A stretch of DNA of 64,000 nucleotides, from contig DF236991.1 in assembly GCA_000708835.1 (NCBI GenBank), positions 1 through 64,000 on the forward strand. Reading direction: 5' to 3'. The notes beneath the pieces were generated by a model that saw only the letters and a list, made by a program, of their open reading frames with translations, was not told the DNA's origin and searched no databases. A program made the position numbers and the translations under genes. This DNA is from Klebsormidium nitens (Eukaryota > Streptophyta > Klebsormidiophyceae > Klebsormidiales > Klebsormidiaceae). This document shows, piece by piece, positions 43,078 to 56,600 of this stretch (positions are counted from its first letter, which is position 1; each line of letters starts with the position of its first letter).

Positions 43078-44539
43078 TAGTTGAGGTTACAGAATTCAAT
43101 GGCAAATGGGTGTTGATTGTTGATTATTGACTTAATCACGCTGTGGCTCGCAAAAGTGTTCCTTTACCACCCGTAAACTGGATGGAAAGCACCGCTCTGA
43201 TTTTCCGTATGTTGTACTGAACTCAAAGCGTCCGGAATGAAGACCGTGGCCGCGATTTTGAAGCTCGACACATTTTCCAGCCTTGACATACCTGGGCGGT
43301 CAAGACGGCCGCCCCGATCAATCAACGATGTATACCGCTAGTGACGGCCGCAAATTTGAAGGCCCTGTTTCGTTTCTCCACGCTCTCAAGCGCCAGAACC
43401 GTGTTAGGGACGTATCCGTTTGGATCCCTTGTCCGTTCGTGGTGCTGAGTGCCAGCCGCCCACTTAAGAGGAATCAAATCATCATGCTGACATGCATCAT
43501 GCTGCTTCATGCATATCATTGTGGAAGTCCAATCTGTGGAGACGAGCACTAATGGGAATGTCGATCGGATCCTTGACGCGGGGCAATTCCGCAATGGCAG
43601 ATCCAACATGTATTCGATCAACACCGAGGTCCAATGACTCAGGGCTATGTACTCGAGGCTGCCTTTTTGGCAGGCTGCACTACAATCAAATCAAAACTGC
43701 CGCGATCACTGTGCAGACGTCCATTTGTCAATTGTAAGCTTACGGTCTGAATTTGTTGCTGCATGCCCCAACCGCTCGGGCGGCCTGAGCGGCTGAGTAA
43801 TAACTTATAAGTATCATCCATTTTTGAGGAAAGAAGAGCAAATGGTGGTGCCAGGCCGGATTGGGCTGAAATCAACATGCAATAACATCGATCCGTGCCA
43901 CGGTGCGCTAGTCCAGTACGTCGCCGATTTTGTCGTCGGAAAGTCGGGGAGTCCCGCGGGGGAAAGTCACAACCGAACGATTTAACATGCAAGCTTTCAA
44001 GTAATTTGCAGGCTGAGCCTACTACGCTATAGCGAGGCGCCGGTCATAGATCATGGCGGCCGCCTGCGCGATCAATCGACCACTGCGCGCGTCCCGACAT
44101 CGGTAAAGTCAAAACCTCAAACCCCCGCGACAGAACGAACTTAGCTTGACGTCAGCAACTCACCAACCGCTTTTCTTCCAACATCGGCGCGTCGAAGTCT
44201 TTCTGGGGGAAATTCATGCTTTTAGTTTCGATTCGATCTCTTGACCTCAATGATTGAGACGGGTTGCGAATCGCGCGCCATAAATATCTTGCGCCACTTT
44301 TTGATCCACTCTTGGAAAAAGGTGACTGTGCAAAGGGGCGACAGCGGTTTGCTTTTAGAGCACACGGTTTGAAAAGCTCCTGAGCTGCAAACCTTCCAGC
44401 TAACGAAGAGGAAGGGCTTCCTCTCCCAGCTTGCTGCTTGCTGCTTTGCTAAGACTTCAAGTTGCTTGCTTGCTGGTCGTAACTGTGGTCGTCTACTTTG
44501 ACAAAGGCTGATAGGGAAGCCGCAGCTTGGTGAAGCAAA
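43078..44539. other. Intergenic, no gene recognised
   Basis: About 1.5 kb between the cyclophilin stop and the predicted first exon of the next gene. No domain-bearing frame, RNA gene or repeat family seen. Confidence 0.5.
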
Positions 44540-47500
44540 ATGAGCTCCGTCAAGGATGCCGGTGAGCTCTTTGGAACGCATTCTACTGATTCAAATTTAG
44601 AAAGGTGTCTAGGTTAGGATTTTAGCTGCCTTTTGTCTCTGTTTCCGGGATTGTTTGTTTTGCAGCTATACTCTGGTAGGGTTGGATGTGAAATTCTGTA
44701 CCGGCACTGAGAAGTTGTCTTTGTTTGCTTTGCACTTCTGCTCGGACACATTGATCATCAGTGGAAATCCTTTTGCAGACTACATGTGCCCTGCTCACAC
44801 CATGTGGTAGTGCATGCATGTGCATCGCTCTTCCAAATCCACATTTTTTTATTTTATTTTTTTTGAGCAATTCCACAAACCCAGAGCAATTCCACAAACC
44901 CAAAAGATTGTGGACACTGCATCAAATTGGTATAGCAAGCGACTTCCTCGCATGGTTGTTTTGGAAAGTTCCGGCAAGGAGCTGGTCTTGTGATCAGCAG
45001 AAGCATGGCAATTGGTGATTGTTTCTCGAGCAATTGGCCTCCATTGCAGCGTCTATGATGAAGCTCATCTGCGTGGATCAGGAGCTCCTTTTTAGAGATC
45101 AATTACATTCGATTGGCCACTGACAAGATCTGACATTCCCTGTTGTTTTTCTCTTGAGAAGCAGATGGTTTCTGTTGCTACAAGTTGACGGTTGGATTGG
45201 GAGCAAGCTTGCTAACAATCATGGACTTTCACATTGGCAACATTTTTATTCTAAGGTGGTTGCCTTCGTTTCTCCATAATGCATGCACTTTAATTCCCTC
45301 AAATGACCAAAGAGTGTTTGTTCAGACAACAGCCTATTTCCTCAGAATCAGAGGATTCTTAGTTGATTCTTTCATTTAAGTCATTTGAACAACAACTGTT
45401 GGTCTGAGTGCGTGTCAGGTAATCAAGTTGCTGGCTCATGAGTTTAACTTCCAACTTGATGAACTGAACGGGAATTGCGCAACTCAAATTCTGGATGTTC
45501 CACAACGGCTGCCCCACCTCTTCACTGCAACTCTTGCACCAGTTTTTTGGCCGCCTCTCTTGTATTACAGGGCTAAGCACGAGCTCGGGATCTCAAATTT
45601 GCAGAAACGGATTGGAAAGTGCAGTGAATCAAGCTACTGTGCTGTGATGTTGAAATGAACGGTGGTTCAGCCTGAGGAGATTTTAACACTGTTTTGAGAG
45701 ACATAACCGTACTTGCCCTGAGGTCTCTGTTCCCGGTTGAATGGCGATCATGTGGCAAGTCGTGAGATCTGGGTTTTGGCTGCACGAAAGTTCATTTTAG
45801 GCCCTTCTTTTCAGGGAGCAATTGATCTGGTGCTACTCACCTTGTGAGCTTACTAAGTTAGGGTTCTCAGACTGGACAATGTATCTCGGCTCTTGTGCTT
45901 TCTGCTCTACCACCTCAGCTGTTTGGCGCTTCAGTCCACTTGTTGCTCTTCCCCGTCCAAGAAACCGTTGTCTGAGAAACCTTTGGTGGTACAAAAGCAT
46001 TTCCTCCCACCTCAGATCGCGTCGATTTTATTTCGCACAAATTTTGTTTCTGTCCGTTCGCTGTCAGAAAATACTGCTGATCATGATGGTGAAGGAAGCG
46101 CTGAGAGAAGTGCAACTGGACTGGCTCATCTTGTTCAGTGCTCCTCTGTGCTTTAGAAACTTTTTTAAAAGACCGATCCCGTTTGATTCCCCGATTGGTG
46201 CATTGTGTATTGAAATTTGTATGTGTCTCTGTCGTTTTGTTACATGTCCGTATTCCACCGTAGTGCTGAACCTCCTGTTGGCAAAAGCCTTCAATAGAGC
46301 GCCCTCAACAGGGTGCAGCCTGGTACTCTTTTTCTCTCTTTCGTAAGTATTGCTGGATAGCCTTTTGATGGAAGCAGTTCGACTTCTGCTTCTGATGGCC
46401 GCTGTGCCTTTCTAACCTTGCGCTTTTTCTTCGCTTCTTGTGATTTGCAAACTGACGCAAAATCCAAAGTTGCAGGATAAAAATCAGGGTTTGTCCGACA
46501 AATATCTCTAGTTCTGGACAGTTCTGCCAGGATCAGAAAGAAACTCGATGTGGACCGCAAGATGTTCGGCACTCTTACGCAGCCCCTCTTTGTTTTCAGG
46601 CACTGAGGAGTCGGTTGAAAACCAGGCCACACGGGGAGCTTCCCAGAGCCTGAACATGGAGCCTCTTCTCGGCAACGCCAGTCTGAATCAATGTAGCCGG
46701 CATGAGAACGCCGCAGACTGCGACTGGGCTTGTGGACACTTCTCCCTCGTGGGCAGCGAGCTTGTCCAGGAGGCTGAAGGCGAGGGGCTATTGGAGGAGG
46801 GCGGGCTGAATCGAGAGAGTGTCAATGACAACCACCCGTTGCAGCTGGGCGAGTCTTTAACACCGATTGAAACGCAGACGCCAAAGGAGCAAGGCGGTGG
46901 TGGTGTGAACGGGGGCGAGAAGGCTGCAGGTCAGGGGCATGATGAGAGTCACGGGGGGCATTCACACTCGCCGGAGGACAAGCTTTCGCAGCGGATGAAG
47001 CAGGCGTTCCTGTCAGGAGTCGAGGGCTCCCCCAAGAAGGAGGGTCAGCCGGAGGTTAGTGCTAACCAGTCGGAGCCCAATGCGCAGTTGACCGCTAACC
47101 AGCGCACGCAGAGCAGCCCCCCACCAGACCTGTGCCAGATGGAGAAGACGGCCATGAGGCCCCGGCTGGAGAAGACGGCCTCGGGAACGACATTCACGAG
47201 CTTCTGGCGGCGCCCCGGGCTGCAGCTTTTCCGGAAGACGGAGGAGGCGCAAGTGACCCCACAGCTGAAGGTGGGCTTACCTCTTAGCAAGATTGCTGAA
47301 GATCGTAAGGAGTACCGCGTTTGGTTTGCGTCTGTGAGTATTTCGATCTTCGCCTCAGGGGCGTGGAAAGGTGAGCGAACCTGGGGGAAACGTGCAGCGA
47401 GGGGCCTGCCTTTGGTGGACAGAGCGATTGAGCCAGCTATTTGGAGTTTCTCCTATGGAAAGCTTTTGGTCACGAAGGGTATGCATTGTCAGGCTACTGC

Positions 47501-50500
47501 GTTTCACGGCCACATAGAGGTAATTTGCTCTGACTTCTTGATTATGTTGAAACTCTTGTCTCTTTCAAAACTTAAACATGCCCTGGGCGTATCTAGATCT
47601 TTTGAAGCATACGAGAAGTTTTCCTGGACGTTATTTCCTGACCTGCATGTACGTCTTAACTGATTGTACAACAGCAGCAGGCCTGCTTTTCTCAGTGCAA
47701 CAAGGAGTCCTAATGACCACCTCAATTTGATCTCTCGTGCAGGACTCGCGCTCGCTTACTTCCCCTACATCTTCCCGGGCCACCTCTCCAACCGGGCCGG
47801 GACGCCGTTCTGTTGCCCGCACCACATCGGCGCCTTTGAACGTGACGCCAACCAAGTCGGTTGGGTCTCAGCAGGTCCGTCCCTTTGCTTCGCATTTCAT
47901 CTGGTGGAAGAACTCGCACTTTTGTTGAGCGCTCGACCAGGCCCACCATCCGGAAATGTTACGTGCCTCTGTTTGTCTAGCTATAGCAAGATCTCTGTAC
48001 GAGAACCGCTTTATGCACAAAGCTGCTCATAGATAACCTTGTCACCGACGTTTTTTCTTGAAACCTGCGTTTGTTGATAGAAGTCGTCAGCTTCTCAGAA
48101 GCAATTCGTCCAGTTGACATAATCGAACATCGGACTAAAATGCTTCTTTCGAGCTTCGTTGTGTGTGTAGGTTCCTGCGACCTGTGATTCTCCTTTCTCT
48201 GCAAAAGTTCCAGCCTTTCCAGGTTATACAATTCTGCAGTTTGGCATCACTTCCACAAGCCGCTGTCTTGGGACGTTCACAAACTAAGGTCAGCCTTTGA
48301 CTCTGTATTACGTGCCTGTGACGAGCGTGAAACCAGTCTTCATCGAATTTCTCCAGGCTGCACTGCGCAGTAGCCCTGCGCAGCGTGGGCTCTTCCGCAG
48401 CCCCGAGTCGAGCCCCGACGCCTTCTCCTACTTCGAGCCCCCGCGTTCACATCAGCAAAACTACGAGGGCGAGCAGAGTGTGAATGCCCACTACCTGCAC
48501 AAGACCCGCAGCGAGCCCCAGCAGTGGAATCAGTCTCCACCGGAAACGGTCGTCGAGAACGTCGAATGGAACATGGAAGAAGAAGACGAAGACGCCGAGG
48601 GACGCGCTGGCAATTTCGGCCGTGAGTCAGAAACTAGGGGTGGGGGAGAATGCGTTGGGGGTTCTGCAATCAGAGGGGGGCGAGCCGGCATCGAGAGTCA
48701 GGTTAGCAATGCGCCAAGCTGGGTGGACTACAGCACAGTGACTGAGGAGGGGTATCACGAAAGGGGCCTGGTCACCCCCCACTCCGAAAACCCCGCCCAA
48801 AACCCTGCAAGTCCCGCTCTGGGGGGGTCTGGAATCAGTAACGCCCAGGGGGAGAGTGCGGGGGGAGCTGCTGAGGGGAAGAGGCGGAGGAGAAGAAACC
48901 GGGGGAAGGGCCGCAAGAAGGCCTCGTCGGAAAGGGGGGCGGTCGCCGAGGCTGGGGAGAACGACTCTGTGGCCTCGGACTCGAGTTCATTACAGGGCCT
49001 TCAAGGTTCGGGGGTTTTGGAGCGGGGTGGCAGTTTCACCAGAGGCGTCGGGGAGGGGGCGAAACGGGTAGGAAACAAGATCGACGTGCATTTGGCTGCT
49101 AAGAAAGCGGGGGGAGCTAACAAGGGTGAGGTTGGATCTCAACAAGTGGGCAGTGAACATTCACACCCTGAGGGGCAGCAGACGAAGGTATCAGGCGCGA
49201 ATCTGCGTGCAAGTGGGGTGCTGACGTCAGCGCAGTCCGAGGGCAAGGCGAAGGACGCGGCTTCACACCAAGGCGACGGGTCCAGCGACGTGTCTAGTGT
49301 GAATGCGTCCGTGTCGGAACCGAGGGAGCCGCGCCTGGCAGGCGACAGGTGGCAGCACGTGGTGCGCAAGGAAACCTCCGAGGAGGGGCCGGATGTGGAA
49401 GATGAAACGGAAGGTAAGCCTAGAGCCCTATGTGTTCTGTCCGTCAAACTTTAGTTCGATGACTCCGCGATTGTAACGGAGTCAGCCAGTCGATTGCCTC
49501 GCCATTGTTGTATTCATGTTCTGTTGGCCCTCTGTTGGGTAGGGTTTACTGCAAGTCGTGAAATGGGGTATGGGAATGGGTCTCAGGCTCTTCTGTCTTC
49601 ATAGTTTAACAAACTTGAGTGCATCTCTGGGGCGCTGCTGAATCTGTAGAAGATAGGACGGGCTCGTCTACTCGAGAAGCGAGTGTCAAGTTCCAATAAA
49701 GACTATAAATGCACCGTACACCGACAAAACAGCCCTTGGCCTGAGGAAGAAGACTCGGTATGTTCTGGTTCCTGATGTCATCTGCTGGGTCAGCGGTTGC
49801 TACCCTCAGCAAGTACGTTGTTTTGCACTTTTGTTCCTACAGTGCTCCCAGCCAGTCCGCGGCTCCTCTTTCGTTCGATTCTAAGCCTGGGAGCGGCCGT
49901 TTTTGTTCCTTCTGTCTCAGCACAGCCGTTCGCCTGTGTTAATCGTAGAATAATGCCATCCACATCTCGACGATGTTATTACCTTTCCTAATACGGAGGG
50001 CCAGTATGCGGCCCTCCCTGAAAAGAAGTCGGAAAGTCCCTGTTCCGTGTATTGCGCACCGTTGCAGTACCTATGTTCCTTTCTTGCTCTCCAGTACGCC
50101 TCTTCTTGTTTACCGACTTTGGTGGCCACTTCGGAGTCTGTCTTGTTTGTTAAGCAGGAGGAATTTGTGGCTGATTTACGAGTTGCGACTATGAATTTCC
50201 TTTTTAGAAAAGTATGTCAATTTGATTTCTCTGCAGACATCGAGCTCGTGGAAGAGGAGAACGACTCCGACGCAGCCTCCGATGCCGACCTCTCGGACGC
50301 GGACGACCAGACCAACCAGGAGCTGACACGTGGCACCCGCATCCGCGACAATTTCTACCCCGCTCAGGACACAGAGGAGCAGGCGCGGAGCGGTATGAAT
50401 AAGGCCGGACACGGTGTGAACACGGGGGAAAGGAGCGAAGACTATGGGGGCAGAGAGGAGCAGTGGGAGTCGGAGCGTGGGGTGGGGTTCAACAAGTGGC

Positions 50501-51177
50501 ACATCGTGGCGATGGTTGGATGTGAGTGCTGCACATTTGCATTTTTCTTCGTTTTCTGCCGTGTTTGCCGTTTTCTCGCCTTTCTTTCGTTGTTCCTCTG
50601 CCCGTTTTCCACTTGTGTTATGACTTCTGGCGTAATTCTTTAGCTTCCTGGATACTCAATTTGCTGGAGTTCAACGAAGGTAGGACAAAGATCTTGGGCA
50701 GTTCGTCGCGACCATATAAGTGGAACATGGTGGCGATGGTTGGATGTGCGTCGCTCTTCCTCTCTCCCTATTGAATCTGCGGTGTGCTCCTCTCTGCTCT
50801 TCCCTGTTTCGCTTTGTGTTTTGCTTCTTTCTGCTCTTCCTCTGATTATGTGTCTCCCCAGCTTCGACTCTGACGGCCTTCGAGGGGGAGTACTGTAATT
50901 CCAGCTCTCCAAATCTCGTTGATGACTCGTCGGCAAAGCCTCACCAGGAGCCGAAGTTGCTCGGTCATGTAAACCGATGCCCGATTTCTCTCCAGGTTCA
51001 ATCCTGACGGCCTTTGTGGGTGGTCGCCTGTACTTCGAGCATCTCCGACGGCAGGAGGCCAAGCGCCGGGCAGAAAAGACGTGCCGGATTCCGGTTCCGT
51101 TCGGCTTCGGCGAGGTCGAAGTCGCTGAAGTCCTGCGGCCGCTCGTCTGCCCCAAAGATCATCGGGGTTACGTGTAA
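44540..51177 (+). CDS. Low-complexity protein with a single C-terminal membrane helix, 6 exons, 782 aa
   Basis: Exons: 44540-44561, 46600-47270, 47743-47874, 48357-49413, 50237-50521, 50996-51177; GT-AG, phases 1,0,0,1,1, 783 codons with TAA. I do not recognise the family. The 22-base first exon (MSSVKDAG) is the least certain part: it was chosen because its phase and donor fit and its ATG has a purine-rich context; otherwise translation could start at MEPLLGN (46654). The protein is hydrophilic and acidic with Ser/Thr/Pro-rich exon 3 and a basic patch, KRRRRRNRGKGRKK, in exon 4. Joining exons 5 and 6 creates one hydrophobic helix, WHIVAMVGCSILTAFVGG (about 713-730), then a charged 50-residue tail. 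The topology suggests a C-terminally anchored protein; which side is cytosolic is unknown. Confidence 0.65.
44865..44902 (+). repeat. Tandem duplication of 19 bases
   Basis: gagcaattccacaaaccca occurs twice without spacer, next to a T-rich run, inside the predicted long first intron of the membrane-protein gene. Confidence 0.9.
50494..50890 (+). repeat. Exon echoes around the membrane-helix splice junction
   Basis: The end of exon 5 with its donor (50494-50524) is repeated at 50718-50748 with 29 of 31 matches; the echo donor reads GTGCGT rather than GTGAGT. The start of exon 6 (50996-51014) is repeated at 50862-50880 with 15 of 19 matches, preceded by tccccag. Thus both sides of one junction have been duplicated within the intron between them. 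Confidence 0.7.
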
Positions 51178-53641
51178 GGTTTCTGGGAGAGGGGGGTCTG
51201 AGCGGGTTAAGTGAGTTTGGGCAAAATGTGCTAGTAGGGGTCCTGAGACGGTCTTCAGAGCTCCTTTTTCGGGGGGGTGGGGGGAAGGCTGCAATACGAA
51301 GTTTTGACTCTTGCGGGAGTTGGTACTGAGGAGAATGACACCTTGCTGGTTCCGGGCTGCTGAGTCGGCTTTCGAAGGGGTGGGGGGCCATGAGGGCTGG
51401 CGACTTGTTCGTTGTACCCTGTACTGCATCTGCATACACTGTACAGATTGCGGAGGACTAATTCGGCCTTAGCTCAAGGCCAATGTGTACAAACGCGTCA
51501 AGATCTTTCGCAGCAGTTCTATTTCGAGTCCGAGGGGTGTAGTAGAAAGCACAGATAATCGACAGCAACTACCGCGTGTGAATATGGGATGTATCAATAG
51601 CTTCAACAACTCTGGGGGTGCGCCTATGAAAATGACCTACTTACAGCCCACGGTCGAAGCACTAGCAGGTTGTAAGTACCAGAAGATAAGGCATTAGCTA
51701 GAGGTGAGGTAGTGAAGCTGTCAATGTAGATATTGTTACATATGGGTGGTGGGTCTGCGCTTAAACATGCTTGCATAGCTTGTCTGGGTAAATCAGAGAG
51801 CACTTTGTGTTATGAGTGCCATATTTGCCGTTCCATTGTTGTTGAATAAGTCCAGGACCATAGTTGCTATGTGATAGGCTTCATCGGAGAGGTTACACAA
51901 ACCTGCTTGGCGTGTCCATACCGGACCTTGTGTTTGATACTCCCCAGCATGGTGATTGACATCAAGTCCAATGCAACGTTGTGATTTTTTGTTGTCTCAG
52001 GCTCATGTAGTAGCCCCTGAAAATATGTTTGCAAGTGATTGTTGCCAGACTCTCAGTGCCCGTTTATTCAACTTAGACTGCCAAGATTGTTCATGTAGGG
52101 TATAAAGAGTAGCCGCCGTGAGATCTTGGGCCCGGATCGACGGTCTGAAGTTCTCGTAGATAAGCTTGTCGCGCACATGTGACATGGCAATCCATTGTGC
52201 AAGAGTATCATACCTAGGTATTTGATCGATGACAGTGTTCATACGCGCTTCAAGCTCATTGACATACGGTAGTCTAACTCAGGTACACCGTACTGCCTCC
52301 TGACTCCTGATTCCTGACTAGAAGGCGCTGAAACTGGGATCCTGAGCTGGTCCTGACAGAGCTTCGAGACAAATGTAATTTGTCGAGACTCGAGAGGTTG
52401 TAACCAGTCATCATTGTTGACACAGGTGGCAAACAAGCATTGGCCGAATTCTTGTCGTTCAGGCAAAAAAGGAATTTCCGATTTCGTACGCAACTTCCAT
52501 TTTCCAAATTAAAACCCAGCGTTCTGTCGTCATCTTGACCCCATCGGTGTCCATCCCCCGAGCTTCGGTACCGGCCAGTCTGATCGGAGTGATTGTGACG
52601 AATCTAGCTTTGGCGCCACGTCCCGGAAACAAGTACCCGAGTGCTCAGTGGCCCCACCGTTTCCATGTAGGTACGGGCTAACAGTCGATCTGAGGTAACG
52701 TCATAGGTGCTGACGTCTGCTGCTCCGAGATTCGCCGGTACTAACTGCCGGCCGCCTTTATTCGTAGACGGTAGCTCCCTGCGGGATTTGGAACGCACGT
52801 AGTACGTACGTGCCGACTTACCAACGTGCAGCACTTTCGTCGGTACATGTAACGTCCACACTGCACAGCCGTTGCAATCAATTCAAGTTTGAAAATCGCA
52901 ACCGACCTACCTACTGTACCTTCCTAGATAGGTACTGAAACTCTCGCCGTAGTCTCTACCTAGGTAGGTATCATGATTCAGGCGCACGGCAAGGTCTAGC
53001 AGCTACTACGGTAGCCAGGTACTGACAGTACCTACTGGCCGGGGAAGTACCAAATCTACTGACATTGTCCATAACTCCAGTTCGCCCCAGTTCTGGATTT
53101 GGTGTGCTCAGAATGTGGACACACTTTCGTTTCGGCTTCCCATTGCCCAACTTTGTAGAAAGTGATTTGTACCGTTCACGTAACACGTAGAACACGTTTT
53201 AGGGCAGAAATACATAGGTACGGCAGGAACAAAGAAGGCGGCTCTAGCTGCCTGCGCATATTGAACAGTACTTAGGAATCCCCCGCCCCGGGCCTAAAAC
53301 CTGGTGAGAAGCGGACAAGGAAAGCGCCCGGCCATAACCACCGGCGGAATTTTTGCGGGGCAAGGCGATGACCTCTGAGCCTGAGGGCGGGTGCGCTAGT
53401 CGTGTAGATCTTTGAATTCTACCAGCCTCAGACTGACAAGGCGACACTCAGGAAAAGAGGTTGTAGGTACCTATGTACTCCCATGTGTTGTCACCAGCCA
53501 TCAGTCAGCAAGCTAGAGCTGAGGCCCACATCATCAAAGGTGGAGCTGGTTCCCCTCCTATAAGATCGAATCTCAGCTGCGTTGCTCAGTTCATTTTACG
53601 TCCCAGCTGAAATTCTTCCTTCACCTTCCCAGGCGTCCAGA
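51178..53641. other. Intergenic, no gene recognised; palindrome-rich segment
   Basis: About 2.5 kb. Between about 52900 and 53040 there are several copies of the phrases cctacc, taggtaggta and the palindrome tacctaggta, giving a loose repeat field. Short frames on both strands have no recognisable motif. The promoter of the expansin-like gene must lie near the right end. Confidence 0.5.
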
Positions 53642-56600
53642 ATGGCGCCCATCGGTCTGCGCCTCGCGGCGCTCGTCGCTCTCTGCCTTTTCGTCCCCGC
53701 TCTAGTTTCCGCCTCCGAGCTGCAGGGGCGCCGATTCACGATTGAGGAGGCGATCGCTGAGACGGGCGCGATCTACAACGAGGAGAAGGGGCGCTTTGCT
53801 TGGTGGAACGAGACGGTGGAAGACCCCCTTGCTGAGGAACACGCGGATCGGCGCTCCACTCTCAGGCTGGGGGACAGCTCACCGGTTACGGTGACGTTCT
53901 ACGACTCCCCCGGGATGTACTGCACCGATGGTGAGAATGGGAGCCGCGTTTTGGGGGTGTGAATGGGCTCCTGAGCTGTTGGTAAAATGGGCTGGTCTCA
54001 ATCCAAGCTGCCGCCGTTGATCCTTGATCTTGCGCGATGATGTGCGCTCTTGTTGATAAGGGCTCTGATGATGTGGATGCTGATGCTGGGTATTTGGATT
54101 GGACTCTCTGTCTAAATATTGAGTTGACATTGGGCCATCCGAGGGCTCTTGAGCTGCCATATATGGTCTTGGCTTTGAAGTTCAGTAAATTCGTATAGTT
54201 AGTTGAAGGAATAGCAGATCTCAGAGAAAGTTCAATTGAAAGCAGCTGGCTTTTTCCTTACATTGCTGCTTCATTGGCTTGAGACTTAAACAACTGCCTT
54301 GAAATGTCTATGTTTGACCTTGATCTTATGTTGTCATTTCTGATCCTCCGAACTGATCGATGAAATCAACACTTTCCAATTATGCAGAAGAGTTTTGTGA
54401 GTTGGCTGCATTGATTGTTGCTGCTATTATGTGACGTGTTTCCTTGTGTTCTCCTGAGCTGCCACATGTTGAGAAGGCCTCTCGGGGCCTTGTTTCCATT
54501 GTAGCTGAGCAAGGTCCCTAGGAGAACTCTAAACATGTGGGTATTTGGTACCAATCATAAATTTTGGCAGCTTTCTCTGGGCTGATTGCATTGAAGATTC
54601 AGAACTGGTACTCCACTCGGCGATTTAACACCAGGCTCCTCACCCTGCTTCTGGTCCATTCAGCGCTGCTTTTTGGCTGGTGTCCTGCTAGCTGGAGCCT
54701 TCTCCTGTCTGATCTGAGCTCCATCCCTTATCTTCAGCTGAGCTGCAAAAGCAAACAAGGCTCAGCTCTTCCTGTTTGAGCGCGTGATCAAATATGCCAT
54801 CTAGAAGCTTAGCCCACCCTGGTTGTACCAGCTTGGCTTCTTTCTGAGCTCAGCTGTTCAAAGCAGCTACACTATTTGAGCTGGCTCCTTTCTATAGGAG
54901 GCCTACAAACAAACACTGAGTCGACCTCTGAATAAAGCATATGAGAAAGATCAAACCACGGGAGACGAAGCGTGCTCTGACTTCCACGAATATAAAGCTA
55001 TGGCTGACTGCTGTCCTTTGTGTCTCAGGTGAAGGCCAATGCGGCTACGGCACTGACACCAACGGACGAGCAAGGGGCCCAGGCGGTGACTTCCTCCAGA
55101 CTTCCCTCTGTGAGTCCCCACTTCTTCCTCACCAAGCTGCCATCTGTCAGTTACCATAACCAAGCACAGGTAGCTTTGGGCCGTGGATGAGCACATCAAT
55201 GACGTCATCCGTTGAATGAGTCCTTCCTTCCAAGGTCGTAGCAAGACACGGACTCTAGATATTTTCATGACCAGTTCGTAAGGGGCTTCTGTTTAAGCTT
55301 TGACTTGCTGCGCGAGTTTCGCTGTTCGTTTGGTTTGCTCAGAGAAACAGTTCAGACGCGATGGCTTGATGCTTCTTACCCTCCCCTTAGTCATCGAATC
55401 TCTCTGAAGACTTTCGGATTCTTTATCCCTTCTGGATCGTGTTGTCATTTCCAAGAGTCTCTGCAAATCTTCATCGACCCAGCAATGGTCCTTCTCAATG
55501 AACATTTGGAAAGATCGTTGCGTGCCTTACCTGCCATTTAAGCGCAATCTTTGATTGTCAAAGCAGCAGGCTATTGGCACATCCTTTCTCACCGCCGTCG
55601 CTTAAAGAAGTGCGACGTCAGAAGCTGCCGTGCCGTCTCGCAAGTCTCCTGTTTGTATACATCAAGAGAGTGCTAGGCAGACACCGATCCTGGTCGCTTC
55701 GATGTGATGCCCAACAAAAAGCAGTATCACCAGATCGAATCAAACACCCGACTGGATCCTTTGCGTCACTCGATGAGGTGTATCTTGACAGGTTGCAGCC
55801 CATTGATTCACGCGCTTCGACTTCATTCTGGCCGGTTCTGAAGCTTTTCTAAAACCCACTTAAAGCTGTACCTTTCTGTGTTGAACTTAGTTGCCTTTCT
55901 GGTTTGCAGACCCCCTCCACGCCGCTTCCGGCCACTTCGAGCACCTGGGCGGCTGTGGCGCGTGCGGGATCCTCTCCGAGGGGGGGATCAACCTGGCTTT
56001 CGTCATCACTGACGTCACCGACGCCCTCGACGAGTTGGGCAACCGCGAGTGGCCTCCGTTCGGCTCCCACATCGACCTGTGCCTGCCCGAGTTCCGGATC
56101 TACCGCCCGGGGACTCGGACCGAGCAAGGAGGGATCTTCACCGGAACATGGACCAGGTTAGCAGATCTTTTCCTTCCATTTTTGGGTCCGTGCGTGCTCT
56201 TTCTGTTCTGAGGGAGTTGCCTCGGTGTTGGGCTCCTGTTGGGGACCGCTGTAGAAACGGGGTGCGATTGGTGGGTTCGTAATGAGAACTTGAGTCAGCG
56301 AACAATGAAAACCTTGATTACCTGACTCAAAAGACCGATAAGCAAGGTTTCTTTCTGGCTTGCCCTCACGCTCGTACTGGTCAGAACCACCTGTTGTGGC
56401 AAGGGCGTCCCAAAACATATCGCCATGGCCCTTTCGTATTCTGTTCTCTCTCGACTGAATTGGCACCTCCGACCTCCTGCCGTTGTTCTGCGCTTTCCTT
56501 TTCGTTCTGTTTGTTTCTTCTGACATATTTGGTTGAATTGAAAAGCTCTCAGGTCTTCCTTTGAGGTTCGGTTCGAACGACTTTCTTCTCGCCCCCCCTT

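Noticed and set aside
46548-46599. Start codon at 46548 for the membrane-protein gene
   Set aside because: A strong pyrimidine-rich acceptor (tttgttttcag) ends at 46599 just before the conserved-phase exon, so this stretch is better read as intron; the alternative remains possible.
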